Shown: positions 22,488 through 30,145 of the stretch, one piece after another
How the letters are laid out: every line of letters begins with the position of its first letter
How positions within the stretch are numbered: position 1 is the first letter of the stretch
Notes under the pieces: generated by a model
Databases searched by the model: none
Seen by the model: only the letters and a program-made list of their open reading frames with translations
Told to the model about the DNA's origin: nothing
Program-made: the position numbers and the translations under genes
From: an uncultured Alphaproteobacteria bacterium
Lineage (GTDB): Bacteria > Pseudomonadota > Alphaproteobacteria > Rs-D84
DNA length: 30,385 nt
NCBI GenBank assembly: GCA_947589625.1
Contig: CANQCM010000003.1
Location: 1-30,385 of the forward strand
Direction of reading: 5' to 3'

Positions 22488-23027
22488 TTATTTACCACCT
22501 TTGACTGATTTTTTTAATGCGCGCCGCGCCAAATACCAATTTAATATAAATAATCCGATACCAACACAAATACATATATCTGCAATATTAAAAGACGGAT
22601 AACGCCATGTGCCAATATGAAAATCAAGAAAATCAATAACTGCGCCAAAACGCACGCGGTCAATTAAATTTCCAATTGCGCCGCCCACAACCAATGCCAA
22701 TGGCACGCGTTCTTGTTGTGGTGCGCGCACAAATAGGTAATGCCCCAGAAAACCGATTATAAACCCAGTTAACCCGATAATGACAATTGGCGCATGTTCG
22801 CCCAATGCCCGAAACATAGAAAACGATGTCCCAGGATTCCATGTAAAAACAATATTAAAGAAATCCCATACATGCGCCATTAAATAAGGATTTGGCACAA
22901 TTTCCCATGCCTGACCCACCAACGGCACACCGCCAGTAATCAGCCACAATAACACACCCTTGGAAAATTGGTCTGCCAGAATTACGGCGATAATAACCAA
23001 AATGGGCAATAAAATTTTCTTTTTCAT
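22488..23027 (-). CDS. lspA: Lipoprotein signal peptidase LspA
   Basis: Aspartyl protease of the inner membrane that cuts signal peptides from prolipoproteins after Lgt acts. 179 aa with four membrane helices. Conserved 'ADQFSKG' (19-23), the catalytic aspartates in 'GAIGNLIDRV' (Asp123) and 'FNIADI' (Asp150), and a positive C-terminus. AAAAAGGCGG SD upstream of the ATG. It forms a tight unit with yidC (stop and start one base apart). In other bacteria lspA usually follows ileS; here it has its own promoter. Confidence 0.97.
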   Translation of the reverse strand: MKKKILLPILVIIAVILADQFSKGVLLWLITGGVPLVGQAWEIVPNPYLMAHVWDFFNIVFTWNPGTSFSMFRALGEHAPIVIIGLTGFIIGFLGHYLFVRAPQQERVPLALVVGGAIGNLIDRVRFGAVIDFLDFHIGTWRYPSFNIADICICVGIGLFILNWYLARRALKKSVKGGK

Positions 23028-23049
23028 AATCCGCCTTTTTGATTATTGA

Positions 23050-23078
23050 AATATACCAGCCTTGCGCCATAAATGCAA
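23050..23078 (-). promoter_or_regulatory. Predicted promoter of lspA-yidC
   Basis: -35 TTGCAT (23073-23078), 17-nt spacer, -10 TATATT (23050-23055) on the minus strand, about 22 nt before the lspA start. It follows directly on the terminator of the upstream antiporter gene. Confidence 0.6.
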
Positions 23079-23105
23079 ATATAAAAGTCCCAAAACTGGG
23101 ACTTT
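23078..23105 (-). terminator. Terminator after the Kef-type antiporter gene
   Basis: On the minus strand AAAGTCCCA/TGGGACTTT (23097-23105 with 23084-23092) with a 4-nt loop is followed by a T-rich tail (TTATATTTG), 18 nt beyond the stop codon. Confidence 0.75.
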
Positions 23106-23123
23106 CGTTTCATGAAAAAATGC

Positions 23124-24827
23124 CTAGTCAATATGGTCTGAAATCAACGAAGATAGTTGCGAATAGTTATCACTGCGTAATTCAGACAATAATTGTTCAA
23201 TCTTGGCATCAGACACACCAAAGTGCGACAACACATCACGCGCCAAAAAGAACGATGATTCTATTGTTTCTGGAAAAGCACACTGGACACCATCGCGCAA
23301 CAGTGCCTTGGAATCTGCCAAATTACGCGCACGGGCAAAAATCTGAACACGTGGTGCAACAGAACGCACTGTATGCACTGTTTTATGTGCATTTGACGCA
23401 TTATCCAGCGCAACAACAACCGCGCGCGTGCGTCTGGGCGCAAGTCCCATTTCAGACAAAACCGCGCCGTTACGGCAATCGCCGTAAACAACATTGTAAC
23501 CCTGTTCGCGTCCAATCATTACAGAATTCACATCTAAATCCAATGCGACATAAGATATGCCTTGGGCATTTAATATTTGCGCCACAATTTGACCCACACG
23601 ACCAAAGCCACAAATTACGACATCTGGGTGTTTTTCTTGCGAAATATTTTGCGTATTATTACCTGTATCAAACACACCACCAGACAAGCGAATTCTGTCA
23701 AAAATCGCCAACAATATCGGGGTTGTCATAATAGACAGTATGATTACTGCTGTTAAAATTTCTTGGTGTTGCGCAGGCAAAACATTTATACCGCTGGATT
23801 TAATAGTCTGCAACATCAACAAACCAAATTCGCCACCTTGGGACAATATCAGCGCAATCATAATTGCGTCTTGGATAGAAACATGACGCACGCGCGCAAC
23901 TATAAATATTGCGGTAAATTTTATAATCAGCAACCCGATTAAACCTGCCAAGACAACATACCAATAGTTTAACAAGAACGGAACATTTAACCCCATGCCC
24001 AACGATATGAAAAAGAACGACAAGAACAACATTGCGTACGGGCTGATTTCCGCAGTAACTTGATGACGATAAATTGTTTCACTCATTAACATACCTGCCA
24101 AAAACGCACCCAGTCCAGCAGGCAACCCCATTCTGGTCATAATTACAGCCCAGAACGCAATATTTACCATAATTGCCAATAAAAATGCTTCTTTGGATTT
24201 ACTGCGACAGACAAAACGCATCAATGGATTTATAATAAACCGACCAACAATTACCACGCCCAGAACTAATGCCACAGACATTACCAAAACATCAATTGCG
24301 GTTGCGCCCAAATTAAATGTACGACCTGCAAACACAGGCAACATGGCCAACAATGGAATAGACAATAAATCTTGGAACAACAAAATTGAAAAAGTCTGGC
24401 GACCCATATTAGTGTTCATTTCGTTGCGGTCTGCCAATAATTGTAAATCTTCGGACGTACTGGACATCGCCAATAACAGCGACACCATCACGCAACCCAT
24501 AATAGACCACGATGACACGCCATACAGCAACGGAAACAGCATTGTTGCAACCATTAGAACTTGGGCGGCACCAAACCCGAAAATTGTATGACGCATTTGC
24601 CACAGACGTTTTATATTTATTTCCAGACCTAAATTAAACCACAAAAATAAAATTCCTAAATCGCCCAGAAATGTCCATGTTTCACTCAATTGAAATAAAT
24701 TCAGCCCATGCACACCTGATATAACACCTGCCAACAAAAACGCCGCCAGCGCGCCAATATGCGCAACACGCAACAATAACACCAGCGCAAATAACACAAC
24801 AAAAAAGACTAGAATTGTAATGGACAT
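23124..24827 (-). CDS. Kef-type (CPA2) monovalent cation:proton antiporter with RCK domain
   Basis: Inner-membrane K+/Na+:H+ exchanger of the CPA2 family. 567 aa: about 12-13 membrane helices in residues 1-385, including the 'FLWFNLGLEINIKRLW' and 'PAGLGAFLAGMLMSET' segments typical of Kef/YbaL proteins, then an RCK/TrkA-N domain from about 400 with the nucleotide-binding 'VVICGFGRVGQIVAQIL' and the acidic 'YVALDLDVNSV' strand end. A C-terminal tail of about 60 residues follows. Without the KefF/KefG partner genes nearby, glutathione gating cannot be claimed; YbaL/RosB-like roles in pH or potassium balance fit as well. ATG preceded by GGGAGAAGAG. It may be co-transcribed with rsmA, 48 nt upstream. 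Confidence 0.92.
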   Translation of the reverse strand: MSITILVFFVVLFALVLLLRVAHIGALAAFLLAGVISGVHGLNLFQLSETWTFLGDLGILFLWFNLGLEINIKRLWQMRHTIFGFGAAQVLMVATMLFPLLYGVSSWSIMGCVMVSLLLAMSSTSEDLQLLADRNEMNTNMGRQTFSILLFQDLLSIPLLAMLPVFAGRTFNLGATAIDVLVMSVALVLGVVIVGRFIINPLMRFVCRSKSKEAFLLAIMVNIAFWAVIMTRMGLPAGLGAFLAGMLMSETIYRHQVTAEISPYAMLFLSFFFISLGMGLNVPFLLNYWYVVLAGLIGLLIIKFTAIFIVARVRHVSIQDAIMIALILSQGGEFGLLMLQTIKSSGINVLPAQHQEILTAVIILSIMTTPILLAIFDRIRLSGGVFDTGNNTQNISQEKHPDVVICGFGRVGQIVAQILNAQGISYVALDLDVNSVMIGREQGYNVVYGDCRNGAVLSEMGLAPRRTRAVVVALDNASNAHKTVHTVRSVAPRVQIFARARNLADSKALLRDGVQCAFPETIESSFFLARDVLSHFGVSDAKIEQLLSELRSDNYSQLSSLISDHID

Positions 24828-24875
24828 CTCTCTCTTCTCCCGATTTTTATTATTATATCAGATACGCGATTTTTT

Positions 24876-25706
24876 TCATACTATGTTTTTTGCCAGTGTT
24901 AAAAATTGTTCAGGCGATAATTCTTCGGCGCGTTCGGTGCCAGCCAGACCAAACGCAGCCCAATCAACATCTGAATATATTCCGCGTATCATTTTGCGAC
25001 GCTGATTAAATAATTTCGCCGTCAGTTGTTCTATTTTAGATATATCGCCAATTCTACGAATTTTTTCTGGGTTCGGAATAATTTGCAACACTGCACTTTG
25101 CACACGCGGCGCAGGCACAAACGCAGTATTTGGCACATTAAACAAAATCTTGGTATCTGCAACCAATTGCGCCAACACAGACAATCGCCCATATTGCGCA
25201 CTGCGCGGTTTTGCAACAATACGCATGGCAACTTCGCGTTGAAACATTAATGTCAGTGATTTTATCGGCGCGCCATTTGCAATATTAACCAGCCAATTTA
25301 TCAATAATTGCGTTCCAACATTATACGGTAAATTTGAACAAATCGCATAACCGCCAGATAAATCCAGCGAATTATAATCAACGCGCATCGCATCATCATA
25401 AATAACTGTTAATCGTCCATGTGATGCATCAGCGACACGCGTCAATAACGGCGCGGTCGTTTTATCCATTTCTATGGCAAGAACGCGCGGTGCGCCAGCC
25501 ATTAATAATGCACGGGTCAGACCTGCAGGCCCTGGGCCAACTTCTATGATTGGTGTGGTTGTTATGTTTGGCACACTGCGCGCAATACGCATAGTTAAAT
25601 TCAAATCAAACAAGAAATTTTGCCCGAATTTTTTCTTGGGGCTTAAATCACAATCGCGCATCATTTGCGATACAGGTGGCAAAGATTGAATATCGTCTGA
25701 TGTCAT
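24876..25706 (-). CDS. rsmA: 16S rRNA dimethyladenosine transferase
   Basis: RsmA/KsgA dimethylates A1518 and A1519 of 16S rRNA late in 30S assembly. 276 aa. 'KKKFGQNFLFD' near residue 24, SAM motif I 'IIEVGPGPAGLT' (54-64), the acidic 'VLAIEMDK' strand end, and the catalytic 'SNLPYNVGTQLL' (NLPY, methylated-base pocket) are all clear. The C-terminal 'FNQRRKMIRGIY' matches the family's small domain. ATG overlaps the recR stop by 4 nt (ATGA), so translation is coupled. Confidence 0.97.
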   Translation of the reverse strand: MTSDDIQSLPPVSQMMRDCDLSPKKKFGQNFLFDLNLTMRIARSVPNITTTPIIEVGPGPAGLTRALLMAGAPRVLAIEMDKTTAPLLTRVADASHGRLTVIYDDAMRVDYNSLDLSGGYAICSNLPYNVGTQLLINWLVNIANGAPIKSLTLMFQREVAMRIVAKPRSAQYGRLSVLAQLVADTKILFNVPNTAFVPAPRVQSAVLQIIPNPEKIRRIGDISKIEQLTAKLFNQRRKMIRGIYSDVDWAAFGLAGTERAEELSPEQFLTLAKNIV

Positions 25707-26302
25707 AATTCTTTGCGTCCCCCAAATGCCAAACTTAATGTGCCATCGTCCAGATAATCTAAATCGCCACCCAACGGCACGCCAGACGCCAATTCTGAAA
25801 AACGAATATTTTTAGCATTTTCTAGTGTACTCATAACATAATGCTGGGTTGTTTTTCCTTCAACCGTATTTGGTAATGCAAAAATAATTTCTGAAATTTT
25901 TTCGTCCCCTATTCTTGACGGCAATGTCGCAATATTCAAATCGTTTGGTGTGATACCTGCAACCCCAGATAACAGCCCACCTAAAATATGATACCGCCCA
26001 TGAAAAACGCCTGATTTTTCCAGAATCAAGACATCAGATAAATCGCGCACAATACATAAAACACCATTTGCACGCGACGCATCGCGACAAAATTCACATA
26101 CACCCATATCAACATCAGTCAGCATTCCACACCGCGCGCATGGCGCAATTGTTGCCGCCGCATCTGCCAGTGCCGCCGCCAGGTTTTCTGCACGACCTGA
26201 TTTATCTTGCAACAATGCCAAGACCATACGTTGCGCCGCGCGATTGCCAACACGCGGTAATTTTGCAAACATTTTTATTAATTTTTCAATCTTTGAATTC
26301 AT
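25703..26302 (-). CDS. recR: Recombination mediator RecR
   Basis: RecR works with RecF/RecO to load RecA on SSB-coated gaps. 199 aa: N-terminal HhH ('MFAKLPRVGNRAAQRMVLALL'), a C4 zinc finger (Cys55, Cys58, Cys69, Cys72), then the Toprim domain with 'LCIVRDLSDVLILEKSG' and 'YHILGGLLSG', and 'GVPLGGDLDYLDDGTL' at the C-terminus. Its usual upstream neighbours dnaX and ybaB are absent; it lies 10 nt behind dacA. The SD is weak. Confidence 0.97.
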   Translation of the reverse strand: MNSKIEKLIKMFAKLPRVGNRAAQRMVLALLQDKSGRAENLAAALADAAATIAPCARCGMLTDVDMGVCEFCRDASRANGVLCIVRDLSDVLILEKSGVFHGRYHILGGLLSGVAGITPNDLNIATLPSRIGDEKISEIIFALPNTVEGKTTQHYVMSTLENAKNIRFSELASGVPLGGDLDYLDDGTLSLAFGGRKEL

Positions 26303-26312
26303 ATCAAATCAC

Positions 26313-27470
26313 TTAATGAAACACATAACAATCAATACCTTGCGCCGATGCAGACGCTTTCAAATTTTGCGCTGCAGATTCAGACAAGCCCGCCACACGC
26401 ACACGATATAAACCGTTGGGCGCACCTTCAACATACGCCGTAATGCCTAATTTAGATTTTAGATTTTCCACTTGCGATTGCGCGGCACCTTGGGAAGAAA
26501 ACGCACCAAATTGAACACCTGCATTGCCAGACGATGTCGCGCCCATACCACGCGCAGAATTATATGCCGCAGATAAAGTTGCAGATTGTGCCTGTGGTGA
26601 TACTGGTTGTACAGGCTGGGTCGCCACAGGTTGCACGGGTTGGCTGGATTGTACAGGTTGCGCAGCAACTGGCGCAGGCGCAACACCTAATTTTGCAAAA
26701 CCATTATTTAACAATTTTGTTGCAACATTTGCACGTACATCTTTATTTTCTGCGCCCAGAACCACTGCAATTAAATGATGTCCGTTTTGTTTTGCTGTCG
26801 CCACCAGTGAATATTTTGATTTATTGGTAAAACCTGTCTTCATGCCGTCACACCCAGGATACACACCCAACAGCCGATTTCCATTAGTATAAGTTTTTCC
26901 GTTATATGTCCATGTTTTTATGCCGAAATATTTCCAATATTGTGGAAAATGCTTGTACACCGCCATAGACAGCAATGTTATATCACGCGCAGTTGATAAA
27001 TGGTCATCATTTGGCAACCCAGACGAATTTTCAAAATGTGTCCCCGTCAGCCCGATTTCATTTGCGACCCGTGTCATCAATGTTGCAAATGATTCTTCTT
27101 GGCCACCGCGCAGATTTTCTGCCAACACACGCGCAACATCATTTGCACTCAAAACTGTAACCGCCTTGATTGCGTCTTCAACGCGAATTTTACTGCCTGC
27201 GGCCAGACCCAGTTTCACAGGCGATGCCGCCGCCGCAGATTGCGATACAATCAAATAATCGTCTAAATGCAACCGCCCATGTTCCAGCGCATCAAATGTC
27301 AAATATATGGTCATAATTTTAGTTAAACTGGCTGGATAATTTTCTACGCGTTCATTTTCAGAATACAATACGCGCCCTGAATCCATATCTGCAACCATCG
27401 CCGCGCGATATTGCGCGCCAAATGCAGGCATAACAAATAAAGATAATATCAGGATTAATATCTTTCTCAT
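26313..27470 (-). CDS. D-alanyl-D-alanine carboxypeptidase with C-terminal SPOR domain
   Basis: Penicillin-binding protein of the PBP5/6 (DacA/DacC) class that removes the terminal D-Ala of peptidoglycan stem peptides in the periplasm. 385 aa: signal peptide 1-19 (cut after FGA), catalytic SxxK at Ser48-Lys51 ('PASLTK'), SxN at 108-110 ('SAN'), KTG at 211-213. The PBP5 C-terminal beta domain and amphipathic anchor are replaced by a Pro/Gln/Val linker (about 268-300) and a SPOR domain (about 318-385), an arrangement known in alphaproteobacteria and expected to direct the enzyme to septal peptidoglycan. No SD precedes the ATG. Confidence 0.95.
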   Translation of the reverse strand: MRKILILILSLFVMPAFGAQYRAAMVADMDSGRVLYSENERVENYPASLTKIMTIYLTFDALEHGRLHLDDYLIVSQSAAAASPVKLGLAAGSKIRVEDAIKAVTVLSANDVARVLAENLRGGQEESFATLMTRVANEIGLTGTHFENSSGLPNDDHLSTARDITLLSMAVYKHFPQYWKYFGIKTWTYNGKTYTNGNRLLGVYPGCDGMKTGFTNKSKYSLVATAKQNGHHLIAVVLGAENKDVRANVATKLLNNGFAKLGVAPAPVAAQPVQSSQPVQPVATQPVQPVSPQAQSATLSAAYNSARGMGATSSGNAGVQFGAFSSQGAAQSQVENLKSKLGITAYVEGAPNGLYRVRVAGLSESAAQNLKASASAQGIDCYVFH

Positions 27471-27477
27471 AACATAT

Positions 27478-27507
27478 ACTGTAATAAAAAATCGCCATTG
27501 CGGTCAA
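27478..27507 (-). promoter_or_regulatory. Possible dacA promoter giving a leaderless mRNA
   Basis: On the minus strand -35 TTGACC (27502-27507), 18-nt spacer, -10 TACAGT (27478-27483). The start would fall at or next to the A of the dacA ATG (27470). The -35 lies inside the pyk terminator loop. Confidence 0.35.
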
Positions 27508-27528
27508 CACAATTTCCCACAACGGCGA
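27486..27528 (-). terminator. Intrinsic terminator of pyk
   Basis: TCGCCGTTG/CAATGGCGA (27520-27528 with 27492-27500, one G-T pair) followed on the minus strand by six T (27486-27491), 18 nt after the pyk stop codon. Confidence 0.8.
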
Positions 27529-27546
27529 CTATATCGCAATATGATT

Positions 27547-28917
27547 TTAATCCAATGTACGCAAGCTGATTTTATCGCCGTCAACAATCACCAGTTTTCC
27601 ATAATCTATGCCGAAATCGTGCGCGGTCTCAAATGCCTCGCGGTGGGCAAACCGTTTTTCATCAAAGACGGGAAAGACGCCACGCAACAGGCATAATTGA
27701 TTTGCAATCATTTCATCGCGCGTGATTGCAATAATTGGAATATCAGGCTTGCGACAAGAAATCTGGGTTGCGACATCACAATCGCGTGCAAATACAACAA
27801 TTGCGCACGCCTTGTTCAAATATGCCATAGATGCCACCGACCGCGACCAATCATTTTCAGGTACATTATCAATGCGCGACCAATCGTACGGGTTCGCAAT
27901 GGCATCTGCATCTGAATACGCCAGTATTCGCGACATTGTTTCAATAACATTTACAGGATTTACCCCAACAGTTGTTTCTTCACTGGTCATTGTTGAATCA
28001 GCACGCAGGTACGCCGCATTTGCCACATCAGAAATTTCTGCACGGGTTGGAAATTCATTTTCCACCATTGTCGCCAACATTTGTGTTGCCATAATCACAG
28101 GCTTGTTTAACTTTCTGCATTCGCGAATAATTTGACGCGAAATCGCAGGCACAGATTCAAACGGTACTTCTACGGCTAAATCGCCACGCGCAATCATAAT
28201 GCCATCGGCAACAGACGCAATTTCCCCAATTCGCGCCACAGCGTTTGGTCGTTCAATTTTAGCAATAATGCGAATTGGTCGCGATGTGCGCGCAGTAATA
28301 AAATCGCGCACCGCCGCAATGTCTTCGGGTCGTTGAACAAAAGACACCGCAACCCAATCAGGATTTTTCTTGATTGCATATTCTAAATCTTTGCGGTCTT
28401 TATCTGTCATTGCAGATGTCGCAATATCTGTATCAGGCAAATTAAACCCACGGCGCGAATAAATTTCAGAACCGCGCACAACCGTTGCTATAATTTTATT
28501 TGGCGCAACATCTGTGACACGCATTTCAATTTTGCCGTCATTTAATAAAATTCGTTCGCCCACATTCAGCGATTGCAACACATCAACATCGGGCAATTGC
28601 ACACGCGAAGAATCGCCCAGTGCGCGTTTGTTATCAAAAATAAATTTCTGACCAACATGCAACGGATATTTTTTATCTGTCTTGAAATCTCCGATGCGAT
28701 GCTTTGGGCCTTGTAAATCAACCATAATCGCCACAGGTTGATTTAACCGCGCTGATATATTGCGTATAGTATCAATCTTGCGACCTTGGATTACGGCTGT
28801 ATCATGGCTGAAATTTATGCGACAAACATTAACGCCTGCGGCAATCATTCTGGTTAAAACGCGCTTGTCTGCACACGCAGGCCCAATTGATGCAGTAATT
28901 TTTGTAAATCTGGTCAT
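27547..28917 (-). CDS. pyk: Pyruvate kinase
   Basis: Converts phosphoenolpyruvate and ADP to pyruvate and ATP in the cytosol. 456 aa, slightly short. Family motifs in order: 'TKITASIGPAC', 'RINFSHD', 'MVDLQGPKHRIG', 'VSFVQRPEDI', the active-site lysine in 'IIAKIERPNAV', 'GIMIARGDLAVEVP', 'KPVIMATQML', 'PTRAEISDVANAAYLRADSTM'. Some positions differ from common forms: LAVE for LGVE and 'TMTSEETTVGVNPV' where most have 'VMLSGETAAGKYPV', which places this in a divergent branch. Divergent from gapR across an 82-nt AT-rich gap. Weak SD (AAGTGGA). Confidence 0.95.
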   Translation of the reverse strand: MTRFTKITASIGPACADKRVLTRMIAAGVNVCRINFSHDTAVIQGRKIDTIRNISARLNQPVAIMVDLQGPKHRIGDFKTDKKYPLHVGQKFIFDNKRALGDSSRVQLPDVDVLQSLNVGERILLNDGKIEMRVTDVAPNKIIATVVRGSEIYSRRGFNLPDTDIATSAMTDKDRKDLEYAIKKNPDWVAVSFVQRPEDIAAVRDFITARTSRPIRIIAKIERPNAVARIGEIASVADGIMIARGDLAVEVPFESVPAISRQIIRECRKLNKPVIMATQMLATMVENEFPTRAEISDVANAAYLRADSTMTSEETTVGVNPVNVIETMSRILAYSDADAIANPYDWSRIDNVPENDWSRSVASMAYLNKACAIVVFARDCDVATQISCRKPDIPIIAITRDEMIANQLCLLRGVFPVFDEKRFAHREAFETAHDFGIDYGKLVIVDGDKISLRTLD

Positions 28918-28929
28918 ATAAAGTCCACT

Positions 28930-28959
28930 TTGTTTTTCTTGATTTTTACGATTTATAAT
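28930..28959 (+). promoter_or_regulatory. Predicted promoter of the gapR gene
   Basis: -35 TTGTTT (28930-28935), 18-nt spacer, -10 TATAAT (28954-28959). An overlapping choice is TTGATT (28939-28944), 16 nt, TATCAT (28961-28966). Leader of about 35 nt. Confidence 0.5.
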
Positions 28960-28999
28960 ATATCATAAAAGACGTCATTAAACAAAGGAAATCACAAAC

Positions 29000-29248
29000 A
29001 TGAAAAATCCAAATCACGGCGCAATTGATAATCAACAATTGGTCAGCATTATTGAAAGAATTGAAAAATTAAACGAAGACGCGGCAGCGATTGCGGCTGA
29101 TGTCAAAGAAATTTATTCCGAGGCTAAATCCGCAGGATACGACCCGAAATACATTCGCCAGATGATACGTCTGCGCAAAATGGACCCAGACGAATTAGAC
29201 GAAGTGGACGAATTAACAAAAATGTACCGCGACGCATTGGGATTGTAA
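29000..29248 (+). CDS. GapR-family (DUF2312) nucleoid-associated protein
   Basis: GapR binds overtwisted AT-rich DNA ahead of replication and transcription in Caulobacter and is almost confined to Alphaproteobacteria. The 82-aa protein has the family layout: an N-terminal helix pair ('LVSIIERIEKLNEDAAAIAADVKEIYSEAKSAGYDPKYIRQMIRLRKM') and a C-terminal short helix ('LDEVDELTKMYRDALGL'). Highly charged, no membrane segment. SD AAAGGAA with a 10-nt spacer. Followed by its own hairpin terminator; monocistronic. This is the best single marker for the alphaproteobacterial origin of the window. Confidence 0.95.
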   Translation: MKNPNHGAIDNQQLVSIIERIEKLNEDAAAIAADVKEIYSEAKSAGYDPKYIRQMIRLRKMDPDELDEVDELTKMYRDALGL

Positions 29249-29270
29249 AAACGGGGCATTTGCCCCGTTT
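29249..29270 (+). terminator. Terminator hairpin after gapR
   Basis: AAACGGGGC/GCCCCGTTT (29249-29257 with 29262-29270), loop ATTT, perfect 9 bp, starting at the base after the stop codon. Only three T end the stem, so termination may be incomplete. Confidence 0.65.
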
Positions 29271-29275
29271 AGTTG

Positions 29276-29327
29276 TTAGCGGCTAGTGTTAGTGGATAGT
29301 TAGTGGATAGTGGTTAGTGATTAGTAG
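29276..29327 (+). repeat. TTAGTGG-type short tandem array, copy 2
   Basis: Units TTAGCGG, CTAGTG, TTAGTGG, ATAG, TTAGTGG, ATAGTGG, TTAGTGA, TTAGTAG. More degenerate than copy 1 but with the same mix of 7- and 6-nt units. Confidence 0.8.
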
Positions 29328-29359
29328 TGGCGTTCGCTTCGCTCACAGCATTAAATAAA

Positions 29360-29391
29360 CTGGATTCTCGGGTCAAGCCCGAGAATGACAA
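29360..29391 (+). repeat. REP-like palindromic unit A
   Basis: Starts CTGGATTC, stem TTCTCGGG/CCCGAGAA with loop TCAAG, ends GAATGACAA. It has the form of the CTGGATTCC...GGAATGACA palindromes dispersed in many alphaproteobacterial genomes. Confidence 0.8.
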
Positions 29392-29450
29392 GTTCTTTAT
29401 TTCTTAAATTACGAACATTGTCCCTAGCATTAAAATAAAAAGATAAGAGG

Positions 29451-29482
29451 TTGTCATTCCACGGCTTGACCGTGGAATCCAG
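29451..29482 (-). repeat. REP-like palindromic unit B, inverted to unit A
   Basis: Read on the minus strand it has the same 32-nt frame as unit A (CTGGATTC ... GTCAAG ... GAATGACAA), but the stem is TTCCACGG/CCGTGGAA: both arms changed together so the pairing is kept. Confidence 0.8.
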
Positions 29483-29518
29483 TAAATTAATGCCGTCGGG
29501 CCAATGCCCGACTCCTAT

Positions 29519-29545
29519 TTACTAATCACTAACACTAACCACTAT
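29519..29545 (-). repeat. TTAGTGG-type short tandem array, copy 3 (inverted)
   Basis: On the minus strand: ATAGTGG, TTAGTG, TTAGTGA, TTAGTAA. The stop codon of the Cys-rich gene (29542-29544) is formed inside the first unit. Confidence 0.8.
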
Positions 29546-30141
29546 TTACTATAATAGCAATCGTAGTTATATGTGTAGGAGCCTGTTTCGTCTGAAAATA
29601 CGGTACCTTTTGGTTTATAACAGGATCCAATATCATTAGCGTAAGGGGAAGAAGTTATACCATCATCAGGGCACTTTTCACAACTAACTGGGACATTCGC
29701 TTTGAGTAGAGATGTTGAAAAATTTTCTGGCCATTTCACATAATGCCAGTAATGATATAAGGTGCCTGTTTCTCCTTTTCCGTCACATGCGGTGCATTCA
29801 TAAGACATACACAACTTTATCGCGTCACCAGTAGTTTCTTTCAGCCAATCATCATAGAATTCAGGGTTTTGATAAATATTATATAGGTATTCTTCTACAT
29901 GTTTTTTTGCAAATTCTGCGATGTTTTGTTTATCTCTTAAGCTATTAAAAGATTGATTCTTTTCGCAATATTCGTATGCTTGCATTATAAGGTCTTCATG
30001 CTGATTTTTATTAACCAGTAAATAATTTATAATACATGCTTGATACTGAACACATATTTCACAAGTATCGGAACTTGCAATCGCATTATAGGGTGCGCCA
30101 AATAGTATCAGTGCACTCAATGATAAAGGTAAAAATTTCAT
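29542..30141 (-). CDS. Secreted cysteine-rich protein of unknown function
   Basis: 199 aa from the ATG at 30139-30141, chosen because AGGAG lies 8-9 nt upstream and a Sec signal peptide starts there (MKFLPLSLSALILFGAPYNAIA); a longer frame from 30177 would destroy both. The mature protein begins with 'DTCEICVQYQACI', has a helical middle rich in Tyr/Asn/Glu, a 'CMSYECTACDGKGETG' segment (two CxxC-like pairs, reminiscent of a zinc-ribbon or DnaJ-type CxxCxGxG half) and a C-terminal module 'CEKCPDDG' ... 'GSCYKPKGTVFSDETGSY' ... 'CYYSK'. Disulfide-linked export to periplasm or surface is likely. I do not know the family. Its stop codon lies within the neighbouring repeat array. Confidence 0.75.
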   Translation of the reverse strand: MKFLPLSLSALILFGAPYNAIASSDTCEICVQYQACIINYLLVNKNQHEDLIMQAYEYCEKNQSFNSLRDKQNIAEFAKKHVEEYLYNIYQNPEFYDDWLKETTGDAIKLCMSYECTACDGKGETGTLYHYWHYVKWPENFSTSLLKANVPVSCEKCPDDGITSSPYANDIGSCYKPKGTVFSDETGSYTYNYDCYYSK

Positions 30142-30145
30142 TTCT

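Larger units (their letters stand above)
29271..29545. mobile_element. Nested inverted-repeat (MITE-like) element
   Basis: About 275 bp built as nested inverted repeats with no coding frame of note. Outer arms: TTAGTGG-type array at 29276-29327 and its inverse at 29519-29545. Middle arms: GCATTAA..AACTGGATTC (29348-29367) against GAATCCAG..TTAATGC (29475-29493). Inner arms: two inverted palindromic units at 29360-29391 and 29451-29482. A further hairpin GTCGGGC/GCCCGAC (29495-29512) lies on the right side only. The 59-nt core (29392-29450) is AT-rich. No target-site duplication is obvious. This fills the whole gap between gapR and the Cys-rich gene. Confidence 0.6.

Noticed and set aside
29276..29545. 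CRISPR array
   Set aside because: Units are 6-7 nt with no spacers and the inverted pair arrangement excludes a CRISPR; no cas gene is present.
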